A DNA stretch of 53,426 nucleotides. Source: Bdellovibrionota bacterium. GTDB taxonomy: Bacteria > Bdellovibrionota_G > JALEGL01 > DATDPG01. Position numbers and translations under genes: made by a program. Below the pieces are notes generated by a model that had not been told where the DNA came from, ran no database searches, and worked only from the letters and a program-made list of their open reading frames with translations. Shown here one piece after another: positions 17,934 through 27,065 of this stretch. How positions within the stretch are numbered: the stretch's first letter is position 1; every line of letters starts with the position of its first letter. The stretch spans positions 1 to 53,426 of the forward strand of contig DATDPG010000085.1 of assembly GCA_035292885.1 (NCBI GenBank), read 5' to 3'.

Positions 17934-18814
17934 CCGTAATGAAAGAGATCGTTCTCGAAAATCAACGGCTCCGAGTCGCCGTGCTTCCGGAGGCGGGAGG
18001 CCGGATTGAATCCTTCGTCGACAAGTGTTCCGGGCGGGACTGGATCTGGAGAAACGCCCGGCTAAAACCGCAGGCCCATCCCCTTTTCACATCGTACGAC
18101 GACGTTTGGGCGGGCGGCATCGAGGAACTCTTTCCCAACGATCTTGAACAGAAGATCGGTTCCTACCGCCTCCCGGATCATGGCGAACTTTGGTCTCAAC
18201 CCTGGCGCTTGCTGGAGACAGACGGCTCAAGATTAACACTGAGCATTCGAACGCAGGTTTACCCATGTACGGTGCAAAAGCGACTCATCTTGCAGGAATC
18301 ATGTCTGACGATTTCATATACTTTGGAGAACATCGGAAACGAGTCGTTGCCATATCTCTTTAAGCTACATCCGGCTTTCGCCGTCACCTCCACGGACATT
18401 TTATGGCTTCCGGGTGGAGAGTTTTCGCGCGTGGACTCACAATTCTCGACGATGATCCGACAAGACGGATGGTTTCGATGGCCTGGAGAAGAGCAAATCG
18501 ACCAGTGCAGAGGCCCTGCGTCGCAGCTGCGTGAGTTCGTCTACGTCCGGAATTTGCCCGAAGGTCTGTGTGGCGTAAAAGACCCCACGACCGGGCGATC
18601 GGTTCGCATCCGGTTTCCGATCGATGTCCTTCCCTATTGCTGGGTCTTCATGACCTATGGCGGATGGCGCGGCCACCAGGTGGTGGTTCTGGAGCCTTGC
18701 ACGACCTATCCCAAGGATTTGAACGAAGCGATTCGGCGCCGCTCGACTCCTTTTTTGGAACCGGGAGGCGTGCGAAAGTTCGACGTGCGGTTTGACGTGG
18801 GGGCTGCGGAATGA
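17930..18814 (+). CDS. Aldose 1-epimerase/mutarotase-like protein
   Basis: A ~294-residue protein with the beta-sandwich pattern of the galactose mutarotase superfamily. The N-terminus reads LRVAVLPEAGGRIESF, with HGELWSQPW, a likely substrate-binding KLHPAF, and a C-terminal VVLEPCTTYP. The family interconverts sugar anomers or binds carbohydrates. The TTG at 17930 gives a TTGA overlap like others in this cluster; the ATG at 17939 three codons on is equally plausible. Its role may be anomer supply or glycan binding. Confidence 0.7.
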   Translation: MTVMKEIVLENQRLRVAVLPEAGGRIESFVDKCSGRDWIWRNARLKPQAHPLFTSYDDVWAGGIEELFPNDLEQKIGSYRLPDHGELWSQPWRLLETDGSRLTLSIRTQVYPCTVQKRLILQESCLTISYTLENIGNESLPYLFKLHPAFAVTSTDILWLPGGEFSRVDSQFSTMIRQDGWFRWPGEEQIDQCRGPASQLREFVYVRNLPEGLCGVKDPTTGRSVRIRFPIDVLPYCWVFMTYGGWRGHQVVVLEPCTTYPKDLNEAIRRRSTPFLEPGGVRKFDVRFDVGAAE

Positions 18815-19701
18815 AAACTCCCAAGGTTTCCGTCATCATCCGATGCTTTAACGAAGCCCATCACATCGAGAAGCTCCTTTCGGAACTGGCGCGACAAAGT
18901 TACCGACATTTTGAGATCCTCGTCGTCGACAGCGGTTCAACGGATCAAACCGTGGAGCTGGCGGGCAAATATTCTTGTCGAATCCTCCATATCGAGCGCC
19001 GGAAGTTCTCGTTCGGAGCCTCACTGAACCTGGGCTGTCGCAACGCCCAGGGCGAAATCATCTGCACGATCAGCGCCCACGCATACCCCTCGGATCGCGA
19101 ATGGCTGAAACATCTCATAGCGCCTTTTTCGGACGCTCAAATCGGCGTGGCTTACGGGAGACAGCGCGGCGCTGAATCCACGAAATTCAGCGAGCATCGG
19201 ATTTTCCGGAAATGGTTTCCGGAGGAGGCGGCCCCCTCGGCCAACGGGCCTTTTTGCAACAATGCGAATTGCGCGGTCCGCCGTTCCGTGTGGAAGGAGC
19301 TGCTCTATGATGAGAGCCTTACCGGCTTGGAGGATATTGAGTTCGCCCAGCGAGTCATTCAACGAGGTCTCAAAGTGCGATACGTCCCCTCGGCCTCGGT
19401 CGTTCACGTCCATGAGGAGGCGTGGATCCAAATATTCAATCGGTACCGCAGGGAGGCGATCGCCTTGCAGCGCATTTATCCGAACGAGCATTTCAACGTC
19501 GGGGACCTCTTCCGCTTATGGACATCCAATGTCGGGTCGGATTGTTCGGAGGCTTCTGCCCGAGGGTTATTTCCGCGCGAAGCCTGGAGTATTTTGAAGT
19601 TCCGGTCCGCGCAGTTCCTCGGCACTTTTCGTGGATTTCACCAGCGCAAGCCGGTAGATTCCGAACTCAAACGTCATCTTTTTTATCCGGACGAACCTTG
19701 A
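18811..19701 (+). CDS. Family 2 glycosyltransferase
   Basis: A 296-residue GT-A glycosyltransferase with VSVIIRCFNEAHH, ILVVDSGSTDQT and ICTISAHAYPSD. The usual Asp-x-Asp is replaced by SAHAYP, a variant seen in rhamnosyltransferase-like members. GLEDIEFAQRVIQRG provides the acceptor-side acidic motif. It starts with an ATGA overlap and ends in a TTGA overlap with the cytidylyltransferase, which suggests it may use the CMP-activated product of the genes that follow. Confidence 0.84.
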   Translation: MKTPKVSVIIRCFNEAHHIEKLLSELARQSYRHFEILVVDSGSTDQTVELAGKYSCRILHIERRKFSFGASLNLGCRNAQGEIICTISAHAYPSDREWLKHLIAPFSDAQIGVAYGRQRGAESTKFSEHRIFRKWFPEEAAPSANGPFCNNANCAVRRSVWKELLYDESLTGLEDIEFAQRVIQRGLKVRYVPSASVVHVHEEAWIQIFNRYRREAIALQRIYPNEHFNVGDLFRLWTSNVGSDCSEASARGLFPREAWSILKFRSAQFLGTFRGFHQRKPVDSELKRHLFYPDEP

Positions 19702-20366
19702 TCCAGAAACTGCCAGCCCTTTTACCCATGAAAGGGCACTCCGAGCGGGTGCCGAACAAGAACGTACGCCTCTTGGCCGGAAAGCCTCTTTGTCACCATA
19801 TCCTTGAGGCCCTGGCTTCGGCGAAATATGTCGGAGACATTTACGTCGACACCGACTCCTCCGAAATCGCCGAGACGGCCAAGACTGCCTTCAACGCTCA
19901 TATTATCGATCGCCCTCCCCGCCTGCGTGGAGATAGGATTCCGATGACCGATATCCTCGTCCATGACATCTCCTTGGTCGAGGGGGACGTTTTCCTTCAG
20001 ACGCATGCCACCAATCCGCTCCTGCGACCTGAAACCATCGATGCCGCGATCGAGGCTTTCTTCTCCGCCCCGAACGTGGATTCGCTCTTTTCCGTCACGC
20101 CGCTTCAGACACGGCTCTATTGGGAAAATGGAAGGGCCATCAATCACGATCCCGCGGTCTTGCTCCGAACCCAGGACCTGCCCCCCGTCTACGAGGAAAA
20201 CTCGAATCTCTATATCTTCACACGAACGTGCCTCGCGTCCACGGGCCGACGAATCGGGGAAAATCCGATTCTTTTCAAAATGTCCCGTGAAGAGGCGTTG
20301 GACATCGACACCGAGTACGATTTTCGGGTTGCGGAGTTATTCCATAAGGAGAAAAGAGGAACATGA
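19698..20366 (+). CDS. CMP-sugar synthetase (acylneuraminate cytidylyltransferase family)
   Basis: A 222-residue cytidylyltransferase of the CMP-NeuNAc-synthetase type. The N-terminal loop reads MKGHSERVPNKN at residues 11-22, matching the CTP-binding signature, and DIYVDTDSSEIA, FLQTHATNPLL and ALDIDTEYDF follow in family order. It activates an acid sugar with CTP. The TTG at 19698 overlaps the previous stop (TTGA); the frame is open farther upstream but those residues do not fit the family. No NeuB-type synthase is in the window, so the substrate is open. Confidence 0.82.
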   Translation: MIQKLPALLPMKGHSERVPNKNVRLLAGKPLCHHILEALASAKYVGDIYVDTDSSEIAETAKTAFNAHIIDRPPRLRGDRIPMTDILVHDISLVEGDVFLQTHATNPLLRPETIDAAIEAFFSAPNVDSLFSVTPLQTRLYWENGRAINHDPAVLLRTQDLPPVYEENSNLYIFTRTCLASTGRRIGENPILFKMSREEALDIDTEYDFRVAELFHKEKRGT

Positions 20367-21304
20367 AGAAGGCCCTGGTCAGCTGCCCCTACGCCTGGGA
20401 AAGCCTTTCCCAAGAGAAAGAACGGTTTGAAAAGGCGGGCATCGCGTTGATTCGGCCCGAGGCCGTGACCCAGCAATTAACGGAGGACGAATTATTGCGA
20501 TATGCACCGGAGATCGCCGGCATTCTTTGCGGAGACGATCCGGTGAACGATCGCGTGATTCAATCCGCGCCGAAACTCCGCGTGATCGTCAAATGGGGCG
20601 TCGGAACGGACAACATCGACATCGAGGCCGCGAAGAAACGCAGAATTCAGGTTACGAACACGCCCGGTCTGTTCTCGGACGACGTGGCCGACGTGACCAT
20701 CGCGTACATCGTTCTTCTCTTCCGCCGTCTCCACCAGATCGACGCGCGGGTTCGAAGCGGCGACTGGCATAAACCGATCGGGCGATCCCTGCAGGGGCGG
20801 GTTCTCGGAATCCTCGGCCTCGGGAACATCGGCCGCGCCGTCGCCCAGCGCGCGGTCGCAATGAAAATGGTGCCGATCGGTTACGACCCGGACTCAAAGG
20901 CGCAAGAGATCGCAAAAACCCTCGGCGTTGAAATCGTCGACCCGGACGTATTGCTTCAGAAAGCCGAGATCCTCACACTTCACTGTTCCTTGACGAAACA
21001 AACGCGCCACTTCATCGACGCCCGCTCCCTCGCCCGTTGCCGCAAAGGCGCCTTTCTCGTCAACACATCGCGCGGCGGCCTGATCGAAGAAAAGGCCCTC
21101 ATCCAAGCTCTCGGCGACGGCACGCTGGCCGCAGCCGCCCTGGACGTTTTTGAAGCCGAACCGCTGGCCGCGTCCAACGCTCTCTGCGCGCATTCCAATG
21201 TGATTCTGGGCTCGCACAACGCCTCGCACACGCTGGAGGCCATTCAGGCCGTCAACAAAGCCGCGTATGAACTTCTTTTGAACGGATTGTCCCATGCCGC
21301 CTAA
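20363..21304 (+). CDS. D-isomer-specific 2-hydroxyacid dehydrogenase
   Basis: A 313-residue NAD(P)-dependent dehydrogenase of the phosphoglycerate-dehydrogenase family. The cofactor motif is GILGLGNIGRAVAQ, the catalytic Arg lies in NTSRGG, the Glu in FEAEPL, and the His in GSHNASHT. It normally reduces a 2-keto acid or oxidises a 2-hydroxy acid. Its ATGA coupling to a cytidylyltransferase and to an SDR suggests that it builds the acid that is activated with CTP, rather than serving serine synthesis. Confidence 0.84.
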   Translation: MKKALVSCPYAWESLSQEKERFEKAGIALIRPEAVTQQLTEDELLRYAPEIAGILCGDDPVNDRVIQSAPKLRVIVKWGVGTDNIDIEAAKKRRIQVTNTPGLFSDDVADVTIAYIVLLFRRLHQIDARVRSGDWHKPIGRSLQGRVLGILGLGNIGRAVAQRAVAMKMVPIGYDPDSKAQEIAKTLGVEIVDPDVLLQKAEILTLHCSLTKQTRHFIDARSLARCRKGAFLVNTSRGGLIEEKALIQALGDGTLAAAALDVFEAEPLAASNALCAHSNVILGSHNASHTLEAIQAVNKAAYELLLNGLSHAA

Positions 21305-22022
21305 ACGGGTCTGCATCGTCACGGGAGCGTCCCGCGGCACCGGCCTAGCCATCTCCGCGAAGCTCAAGAGCCTGGGATGGCTCGTCTTTGATGTGGATAT
21401 CGACGTCCCGAAAAAAAATAACCGGCGATTCATTCGCTGCGATCTGGCGGACCCGAACTGCGGAAACATCCTTTTGAGGAATTTGAAACATCACGCCGTT
21501 CGGCGTGTCGACGGCCTGGTGAACAATGCCGCCGTATGCCCGTCACGATCCGCGATTGAATTCACCCTGGAGGAGTGGAATCGAACAATCGCCGTAAACC
21601 TTCGGGCCCCTTTCCTTCTGTCTCGAGCCCTCTGGCCTCTTCTGCGCTCCGCAAAGGGAGCCATCGTCAATGTCGCGTCCGTACACGCGCGAGCGACCCG
21701 CCCCAAGATGTCCGTCTATTCGGCGAGCAAAGGAGGTCTTGTCGCCCTGACTCAAGCGCTGGCGTTGGAGTGGGCTCCCTATGGAATCCGCGTAAACGCC
21801 GTTTTACCCGGAGCGATCAAAACGCCGATGCTCATCCAAAACCTCCGCGGGTCGGGGATTTCACTCAAGAAACTTGAAAAATCGATTCCTCTCCGCCGTG
21901 CGGGTTCCGCGCTCGAAGTAAGCGAGCTTGTAACGTTTCTCTTATCTCCCGCCTCATCGTTCGTTACCGGGCAGACATTCGTAGCCGATGGTGGAGTTCT
22001 TGCTCAACTCTCGACAACATGA
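21294..22022 (+). CDS. Short-chain dehydrogenase/reductase
   Basis: A 242-residue classical SDR with cofactor motif TGASRGTGLAIS, NNAA in GLVNNAAVCPS, catalytic Ser in NVASVHAR, and YSASKGG as the Tyr/Lys pair. A C-terminal GQTFVADGG completes the fold. It resembles PtmA-type enzymes found with cytidylyltransferases in nonulosonic acid loci, though that link is by analogy. It overlaps the preceding dehydrogenase by 11 bases and is last in the operon. Confidence 0.84.
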   Translation: MPPKRVCIVTGASRGTGLAISAKLKSLGWLVFDVDIDVPKKNNRRFIRCDLADPNCGNILLRNLKHHAVRRVDGLVNNAAVCPSRSAIEFTLEEWNRTIAVNLRAPFLLSRALWPLLRSAKGAIVNVASVHARATRPKMSVYSASKGGLVALTQALALEWAPYGIRVNAVLPGAIKTPMLIQNLRGSGISLKKLEKSIPLRRAGSALEVSELVTFLLSPASSFVTGQTFVADGGVLAQLSTT

Positions 22023-22050
22023 AGCTTATTCTTGCCATCCGCCGAGCGCC

Positions 22051-22896
22051 TTAGACCTTTTGCAACCGCTTCAAGCAGCGACGAATCGGGCCTCGGACAA
22101 AACGTTCGGCCAAGTAGTTTAGATTTCGTTCGGGGCGAATTCGTCCCTGCACACCGAATCGTTTTAGGGCGTCGTTGGCCGCTTGAATGCGCGAAAGATA
22201 GTTTTCCACGTAATGGGTCCGTGCCTCCGTGCCGTACCATTGATTGGCGCCGTGAACCCGATAAACCCCCAAGGGGTCCGATAGCGTAAGAACCTTTCCG
22301 AATATCGGCAAGGGGCGAGTCAAGACCACATCGGCACAAATTTTCCAGCTTTCGTCCAGAGGGGCAATTCGATTCAAGACCGAACGTCGAATCGTCAAAC
22401 CGCTCGTGGCCGTGAAAAAATCCGTATTTCCCGATCGAAAATAATCGCGCAAAGTGATGACCGGAGGGAGAATCTCGGGATAGATCCCCTCCCTCTGATT
22501 TTCCTTCGGGGGTTCCCGTCGAATTTCCAAATAGTGCTGAATACAAACGACGTCCTGATCATGGATTTCTCTTCTCGTCGTCTCCAATTTTCGCGGAAAC
22601 CAGTAATCATCCGCGTCGAGGAAGGCCACCCACTCACCTCGGGAACTGGCTATGCCAAGATTGAGGGCGGCGGCTTGTCCCGAGCGTTCTGTTCGAATGG
22701 CCCGCAGTATCTTCGAATGTCTATGGGTCCAGTCCTCCAATAGCTTCCAGGAGCCATCCGTCGAGCCGTCGTCTATTACGATAATTTCTATCGGCGATAG
22801 AGTCTGCTCCAGAGCGCTCTGAATGCATGGACCGAGGAAATGCCCATAGTTGTGATTCAATATCACCACTGAAAAGGAATCCGGACTCATGTTCAC
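22051..22896 (-). CDS. Family 2 glycosyltransferase
   Basis: A 281-residue GT-A glycosyltransferase with VVILNHNYGHFL, IIVIDDGSTDGS, and AFLDADDYW as the metal-binding site. The remaining sequence is consistent with a soluble inner-membrane-associated transferase. It is translated by ATGA coupling from the glycosyltransferase at 22893 and is convergent with the SDR operon. Confidence 0.85.
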   Translation of the reverse strand: MNMSPDSFSVVILNHNYGHFLGPCIQSALEQTLSPIEIIVIDDGSTDGSWKLLEDWTHRHSKILRAIRTERSGQAAALNLGIASSRGEWVAFLDADDYWFPRKLETTRREIHDQDVVCIQHYLEIRREPPKENQREGIYPEILPPVITLRDYFRSGNTDFFTATSGLTIRRSVLNRIAPLDESWKICADVVLTRPLPIFGKVLTLSDPLGVYRVHGANQWYGTEARTHYVENYLSRIQAANDALKRFGVQGRIRPERNLNYLAERFVRGPIRRCLKRLQKV

Positions 22897-23813
22897 AACG
22901 TCAGACCCAGTCGCGCCGTTGTTTCACCCCACGCCCCCGCACTCCAGAGGGCCAACCACCGAATGCGGTTTGCGATCGAACCCAATTCCTGACTACGCGT
23001 GACCCGTAAGAGGTCGTGAGGCGTGCACGTTGGGTTGAGATCTATCCCGTGCAGTCGACGGACGTTCCAATTGGAAAACTTGATGTTCTTCACGAGCCGA
23101 AGCATGTGAAAAAAGCGCATCCGTTGCTTGGCAATCAGGTGGCTTACTTTCAAGACAGGGAAATATCCTGTCTTCCATCCATGACGCAGCAAAGTATAAA
23201 TCAGATCCGCATCCTCGCCCGACACGAGCGAAGCACCTCTTCGTCCGAATCGCAAGTGAACCGGCGACGACTCGACTATTTCTACGTATTGCATCACAGC
23301 CGAGCGCCGTACCGCCAGACCCGCTCCGATCGGGCACCACGGCCCCCATTTCAATTCCGTGGACAAGATCACTTGATCGCCGAACTCCCGGCACGCCAGA
23401 TAGTTCCGCCATGGAGGTAACCAAGAGGGCTCTTCTTTTTCAAACAAGGGTAAAATCCGACCGCCGGCCGCGCCCACTTCCGGGTGCTGTTCGAAGATCT
23501 CACGCACGTTTTGGAGATAGAACCGGTCCAAAACGTTGTCATCATCCACAAAGACGAGAGTAGCTCCCTTGCTTTCGCGAATGCCGCGCAACCGCGCGTT
23601 CGTTAAGCCAAGTCGCGGCTCATTTACTTCCAAATCGGGGCGGCAAATATATAGTTTCTCGAATGCCTCGTTCGCGGACGTTGAAGCATTGTCGACTACG
23701 ATAAATTCCCACTCTTTCCGGTCCAGGCTCTGGGCCGAAATAGCCCTCAGCGTACTCTCAAAATAGTCCGCGCGTGGATTATGCGTACAGAGAATGAGGC
23801 TGATCAACGGCAC
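22893..23813 (-). CDS. Family 2 glycosyltransferase
   Basis: A 306-residue GT-A glycosyltransferase with SLILCTHNPRADYF, FIVVDNAST, GLTNARLRGI and VFVDDDNVLD. GEDADLIYTLLRHG supplies the distal acidic motif. It resembles the 15548/17007 paralogues in layout (CTxNR, DNxS, DDD). The start is GTG at 23813. It is first of a two-gene operon divergent from the methyltransferase at 23925; the 111-base gap should hold both promoters, but none is clear. Confidence 0.84.
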   Translation of the reverse strand: MPLISLILCTHNPRADYFESTLRAISAQSLDRKEWEFIVVDNASTSANEAFEKLYICRPDLEVNEPRLGLTNARLRGIRESKGATLVFVDDDNVLDRFYLQNVREIFEQHPEVGAAGGRILPLFEKEEPSWLPPWRNYLACREFGDQVILSTELKWGPWCPIGAGLAVRRSAVMQYVEIVESSPVHLRFGRRGASLVSGEDADLIYTLLRHGWKTGYFPVLKVSHLIAKQRMRFFHMLRLVKNIKFSNWNVRRLHGIDLNPTCTPHDLLRVTRSQELGSIANRIRWLALWSAGAWGETTARLGLTL

Positions 23814-23924
23814 AGAGGGAATATCATTTGCGTTTCTTCACATCAAGCGTAGGCCCGTCAACAGTTCGGCCTTGTCATAACGAATCAATTCAGATTCGAT
23901 ACGTTCTGAATGGAATGATTCGGT

Positions 23925-24791
23925 ATGGATTCCATAGAAATACCATCGGTAGCTCTTCTGGAACAGCATCATCTTCAAGTCGAGGAGATCCGCTCCATTT
24001 GCAAAGCGCTACAAATCCCGCTCGGTTGGCATTACTTGCTTGATCTCGTGTGGACCCATAACAAACTACAACCCAAATCTGGCATGGTGGTTCTGGATGC
24101 GGGAGCCGGCTATGGACCCATGCAGTGGTGGCTGGCTGCCAAAGGCGTGAGTGTCGTCAGTGTAGATCGCTCCAATCGGTCAGTCCCCCCAACGCGATTT
24201 CGCGATTGGACGATTTTAAAGGGATTACGAGAGGAAGATTTGACAAAAGCTTCCCGCTGGATCGACTGGAAAAAGAGTATGTGGAATCTTTTCGGTAAGG
24301 CCCCCTGCCGACGGAATGATGCCTCTGACCGCGGCACTGTGTCTTTCTACCACCAGGACCTGACATCCTTGCGAGACCTGCCGAGCAACTCGTTTGACGC
24401 TATTGTGTCGATCTCGGCTCTCGAACATAACGCCCCGAACCTTCTTCGGGAAATCGTGACCGAACTTCTGCGGGTTCTCCAACCGGGGCAACCCTTGCTG
24501 GCCACACTCCATGCGGCGAAAGAAAGGGATTGGTTTCACGAGCCATCGAAGGGTTGGTGTTACACGGAAGGTTCGCTCAGAAAGTTATTCCGCCTCGAGC
24601 CGGGCGCAACGTCGAATTATCATGAATATGATTTTCTGATGCAAAACCTGCGCGATTCCGCTGAACTTCGAAAGAACCTGGATCCGGTTTACTTCCAGTC
24701 GGGGCGAAGTGGAATGCCTTGGGGGGTCTGGAACCCTGAGTATCAGCCCGTGGGGATAATGAAGATTAAAGCACAAGCGAACCGCACCTAG
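23925..24791 (+). CDS. SAM-dependent methyltransferase
   Basis: A 288-residue class I methyltransferase. Motif I is VLDAGAGYGPMQWW, an acidic residue ends the second strand (VVSVDRS), and FDAIVSISALEHNAP and RVLQPGQPLLAT supply the later motifs. It stands alone on the plus strand between two minus-strand operons. It probably methylates a sugar of the local glycan, but no substrate is visible. Confidence 0.78.
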   Translation: MDSIEIPSVALLEQHHLQVEEIRSICKALQIPLGWHYLLDLVWTHNKLQPKSGMVVLDAGAGYGPMQWWLAAKGVSVVSVDRSNRSVPPTRFRDWTILKGLREEDLTKASRWIDWKKSMWNLFGKAPCRRNDASDRGTVSFYHQDLTSLRDLPSNSFDAIVSISALEHNAPNLLREIVTELLRVLQPGQPLLATLHAAKERDWFHEPSKGWCYTEGSLRKLFRLEPGATSNYHEYDFLMQNLRDSAELRKNLDPVYFQSGRSGMPWGVWNPEYQPVGIMKIKAQANRT

Positions 24792-24844
24792 TGACTCGGA
24801 ATGCCAACGGCCTGACGCTTAAATCCAATAGTATCGCTGCGATA

Positions 24845-26038
24845 TCAGACTCCGGTTGCTTCCATGCGCCCGGTGGGCAATAAGCGGGCCCACAAGAGAA
24901 ATTGCTTTGTGCGTTTCATCCCCTCGGCGACAGAGACTTTCGGTTCAAACCCAAGAACTCGCCTGGCCTTTTCGCAGGAGACGCGTGCCTGCATGGAGTA
25001 GAGCGGAAGTCTCCTCAAATCTCCGATTAAGATCGGTTTTTCAAATTCGGTGTTATCGGTCCTCTTTTCCAGCCGTCTTGTTCGAGTGAGTAAACCGCGG
25101 GCGATACGTGCCCTCCAAGAGGATGGCAAAAATCGAAAGATTTTTTCATACAATCTTGCGATGGCCGGGATACTCCCAAGCTTTTCTCGAAACACAGGAT
25201 CCATCAGCAATTTTAACATCGCCCCCATCGAAGCCGATGTCCAACTCTGACGTTCCAGTACCCGAAGGTCGTTCATGGATATCTCTACGGTTCCGGACTG
25301 GCCGAGCATCTTCTCATAAAATCCGTAAAATTCCTTCCAAGTAATGGCGTCGGGACCGGACAGAAAGATATCCAAACCCTCGGCCTTTTCCGACTCCGCC
25401 GCCAAAACCAGCCCCTGGACGACATCATCGATGTAAACGGCGTTGCAAATCCCGCTCCCTTGATTCAAGAGAGGAATGCGCCACTGTTTCATCTTTCGAA
25501 CGGGGTTCACCGTCCACGTTGTCGCATAGGGTCCAAATACAATCGACGGATAAACGACCGTGAGCCGAAGGCCCTGCTCGTGTCGGGCCCTAAGCAATAA
25601 TTGCTCTATGGCCAGTTTTGTTTGGGAATACGAGTCTCCTCTTATCGCTTTTTTGGGGGTTGACTCATCCAAGATGGCGGACCCCGTAAGGCCAAAAACG
25701 TCGATCGAACTCACGTGGACAACTCGCGCACCATTGCTTGCGGCACTTTCAGCGACATTTCGCGCACCCTTTAGATTGTTTCGTTTGATCTCCCGCCACG
25801 TACCTTTGAAGTCATAGGCGCAGTGAAATACCGTGTCGCACCCTTCCAGCGCCGATTTCACCGCATCCAAATCGGTCATATCCCCCGGTCTAAATTCCAC
25901 GGGAAACCTCGCGGCTTGGGCGGCCGTACGCCAGTCGCGAACGAGAATCCTTATCTTAATATTTCCCCTACGACAGAGGAATTCGGCGAGCCGGCTTCCG
26001 ATGAAGCCGGTCCCCCCTGTAATCAAAACTTTTTCCAT
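24845..26038 (-). CDS. NAD-dependent epimerase/dehydratase (extended SDR)
   Basis: A 397-residue extended SDR with the nucleotide motif ITGGTGFIGSRLAEF, HCAYDFKG, SSIDVFG, and the YSQTK catalytic pair. It is longer than usual; a ~70-residue C-terminal extension ends in VLGFEPKVSVAEGMKR, resembling 3-beta-hydroxysteroid-dehydrogenase-like sugar reductases. It is the last gene of a four-gene minus-strand operon and probably modifies an activated sugar. Confidence 0.82.
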   Translation of the reverse strand: MEKVLITGGTGFIGSRLAEFLCRRGNIKIRILVRDWRTAAQAARFPVEFRPGDMTDLDAVKSALEGCDTVFHCAYDFKGTWREIKRNNLKGARNVAESAASNGARVVHVSSIDVFGLTGSAILDESTPKKAIRGDSYSQTKLAIEQLLLRARHEQGLRLTVVYPSIVFGPYATTWTVNPVRKMKQWRIPLLNQGSGICNAVYIDDVVQGLVLAAESEKAEGLDIFLSGPDAITWKEFYGFYEKMLGQSGTVEISMNDLRVLERQSWTSASMGAMLKLLMDPVFREKLGSIPAIARLYEKIFRFLPSSWRARIARGLLTRTRRLEKRTDNTEFEKPILIGDLRRLPLYSMQARVSCEKARRVLGFEPKVSVAEGMKRTKQFLLWARLLPTGRMEATGV

Positions 26039-26051
26039 CGATACCGCCCGA

Positions 26052-27056
26052 TCATGAACCGATCGGTGTCTCCCAGGGATATTCCAGCGGTTGTCGCCGG
26101 TCGACGCAAGCCCGGATCAGGCGAATGACTTCGGTGGCGTCCTTACCCGTCGAGGTCGGCGTGCCTCTCCGCCCCACCGCGTTTCTAAAATCCTCCAACT
26201 GCTCCACAAAAAGATCTGAAAACCCTCGATGAATCGGGCGCCCGTGTACTGCCGTCGCGGCACCTCCCGAAAATACCGGTTGACCATCGGATCCCATCAA
26301 TTGCACGATGTTGTCTCGGAGTCCCAATACGGCAGAAGCGTTGGATCCATAAACCGTGAGGATATTGGATAAATCTCGTGTTCGACTGAGTTCGATTCTT
26401 CCCTTCACGCCCGATTTCGTTTGCAGCACAATTTCACTATTGGCTTCGACCCCTCCCAAGGCGTCATCTCGATACGAAACGACACCCAGTTCGCCGAACC
26501 AGAGTCGAAGAAGATCTAACGTGTGGGGTCCTGTGTCCATCAATACGCCGCCCGCTCGTTCGCGGCTGAATTGAAAGCCCGTCGTCACAGGCCAATTAAA
26601 TACGTTGCCCTCGCACGCCTCGAAAGACCGAAGTTCACCAAGCATTCCGCTGCGGATGATCCATTGAGCCACTTTCACGTGGGGATAAAAGCGTCGAATA
26701 TGACCGACGGCTAAAATCCGCTTGTTTCGCTCCGCTTCCTCACAAATTGCGGTGCATTCTTGAACCGTCGGTGCGAGAGGCTTTTCAACGAGAAGATCGA
26801 GCCCTTCGGAAAGAAGCTTCAAAGCCATTTCCGCATGGAGGTGGTGCGGAACCGCCACGATCGCCGCGTCCGCAATCTTGCCGATCCCGTTCGCGTCCCG
26901 CTGTATTCGACCTATTCCGTAAACGTGAGCCAAATCGCGCGCCTTCTTTTCGTCCACATCCACTAAACATGTGACTTCTAAACCTTTAGCGCGGGAAATC
27001 GCCGGGAGATGACCCATTTCCGTTACGGCCCCGCATCCTACGATACAAATACGCAA
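26052..27056 (-). CDS. Gfo/Idh/MocA family oxidoreductase
   Basis: A 334-residue NAD(P)-dependent oxidoreductase. The N-terminal Rossmann motif is IVGCGAVTEMGHLP, the conserved EKPLA that positions the catalytic Lys follows, and GGVLMDTGPHTLDLLRLWFG matches the C-terminal substrate domain. Members oxidise or reduce sugars and nucleotide sugars, often before amination. It lies 13 bases upstream of the epimerase and is followed upstream by a methyltransferase. Confidence 0.85.
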   Translation of the reverse strand: MRICIVGCGAVTEMGHLPAISRAKGLEVTCLVDVDEKKARDLAHVYGIGRIQRDANGIGKIADAAIVAVPHHLHAEMALKLLSEGLDLLVEKPLAPTVQECTAICEEAERNKRILAVGHIRRFYPHVKVAQWIIRSGMLGELRSFEACEGNVFNWPVTTGFQFSRERAGGVLMDTGPHTLDLLRLWFGELGVVSYRDDALGGVEANSEIVLQTKSGVKGRIELSRTRDLSNILTVYGSNASAVLGLRDNIVQLMGSDGQPVFSGGAATAVHGRPIHRGFSDLFVEQLEDFRNAVGRRGTPTSTGKDATEVIRLIRACVDRRQPLEYPWETPIGS

Positions 27057-27065
27057 ATCCCGCTC

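Noticed and set aside
19422-19697. N-terminal extension of the cytidylyltransferase
   Set aside because: The frame runs through the glycosyltransferase gene and encodes nothing typical of the family; the TTG at 19698 gives a normal start.
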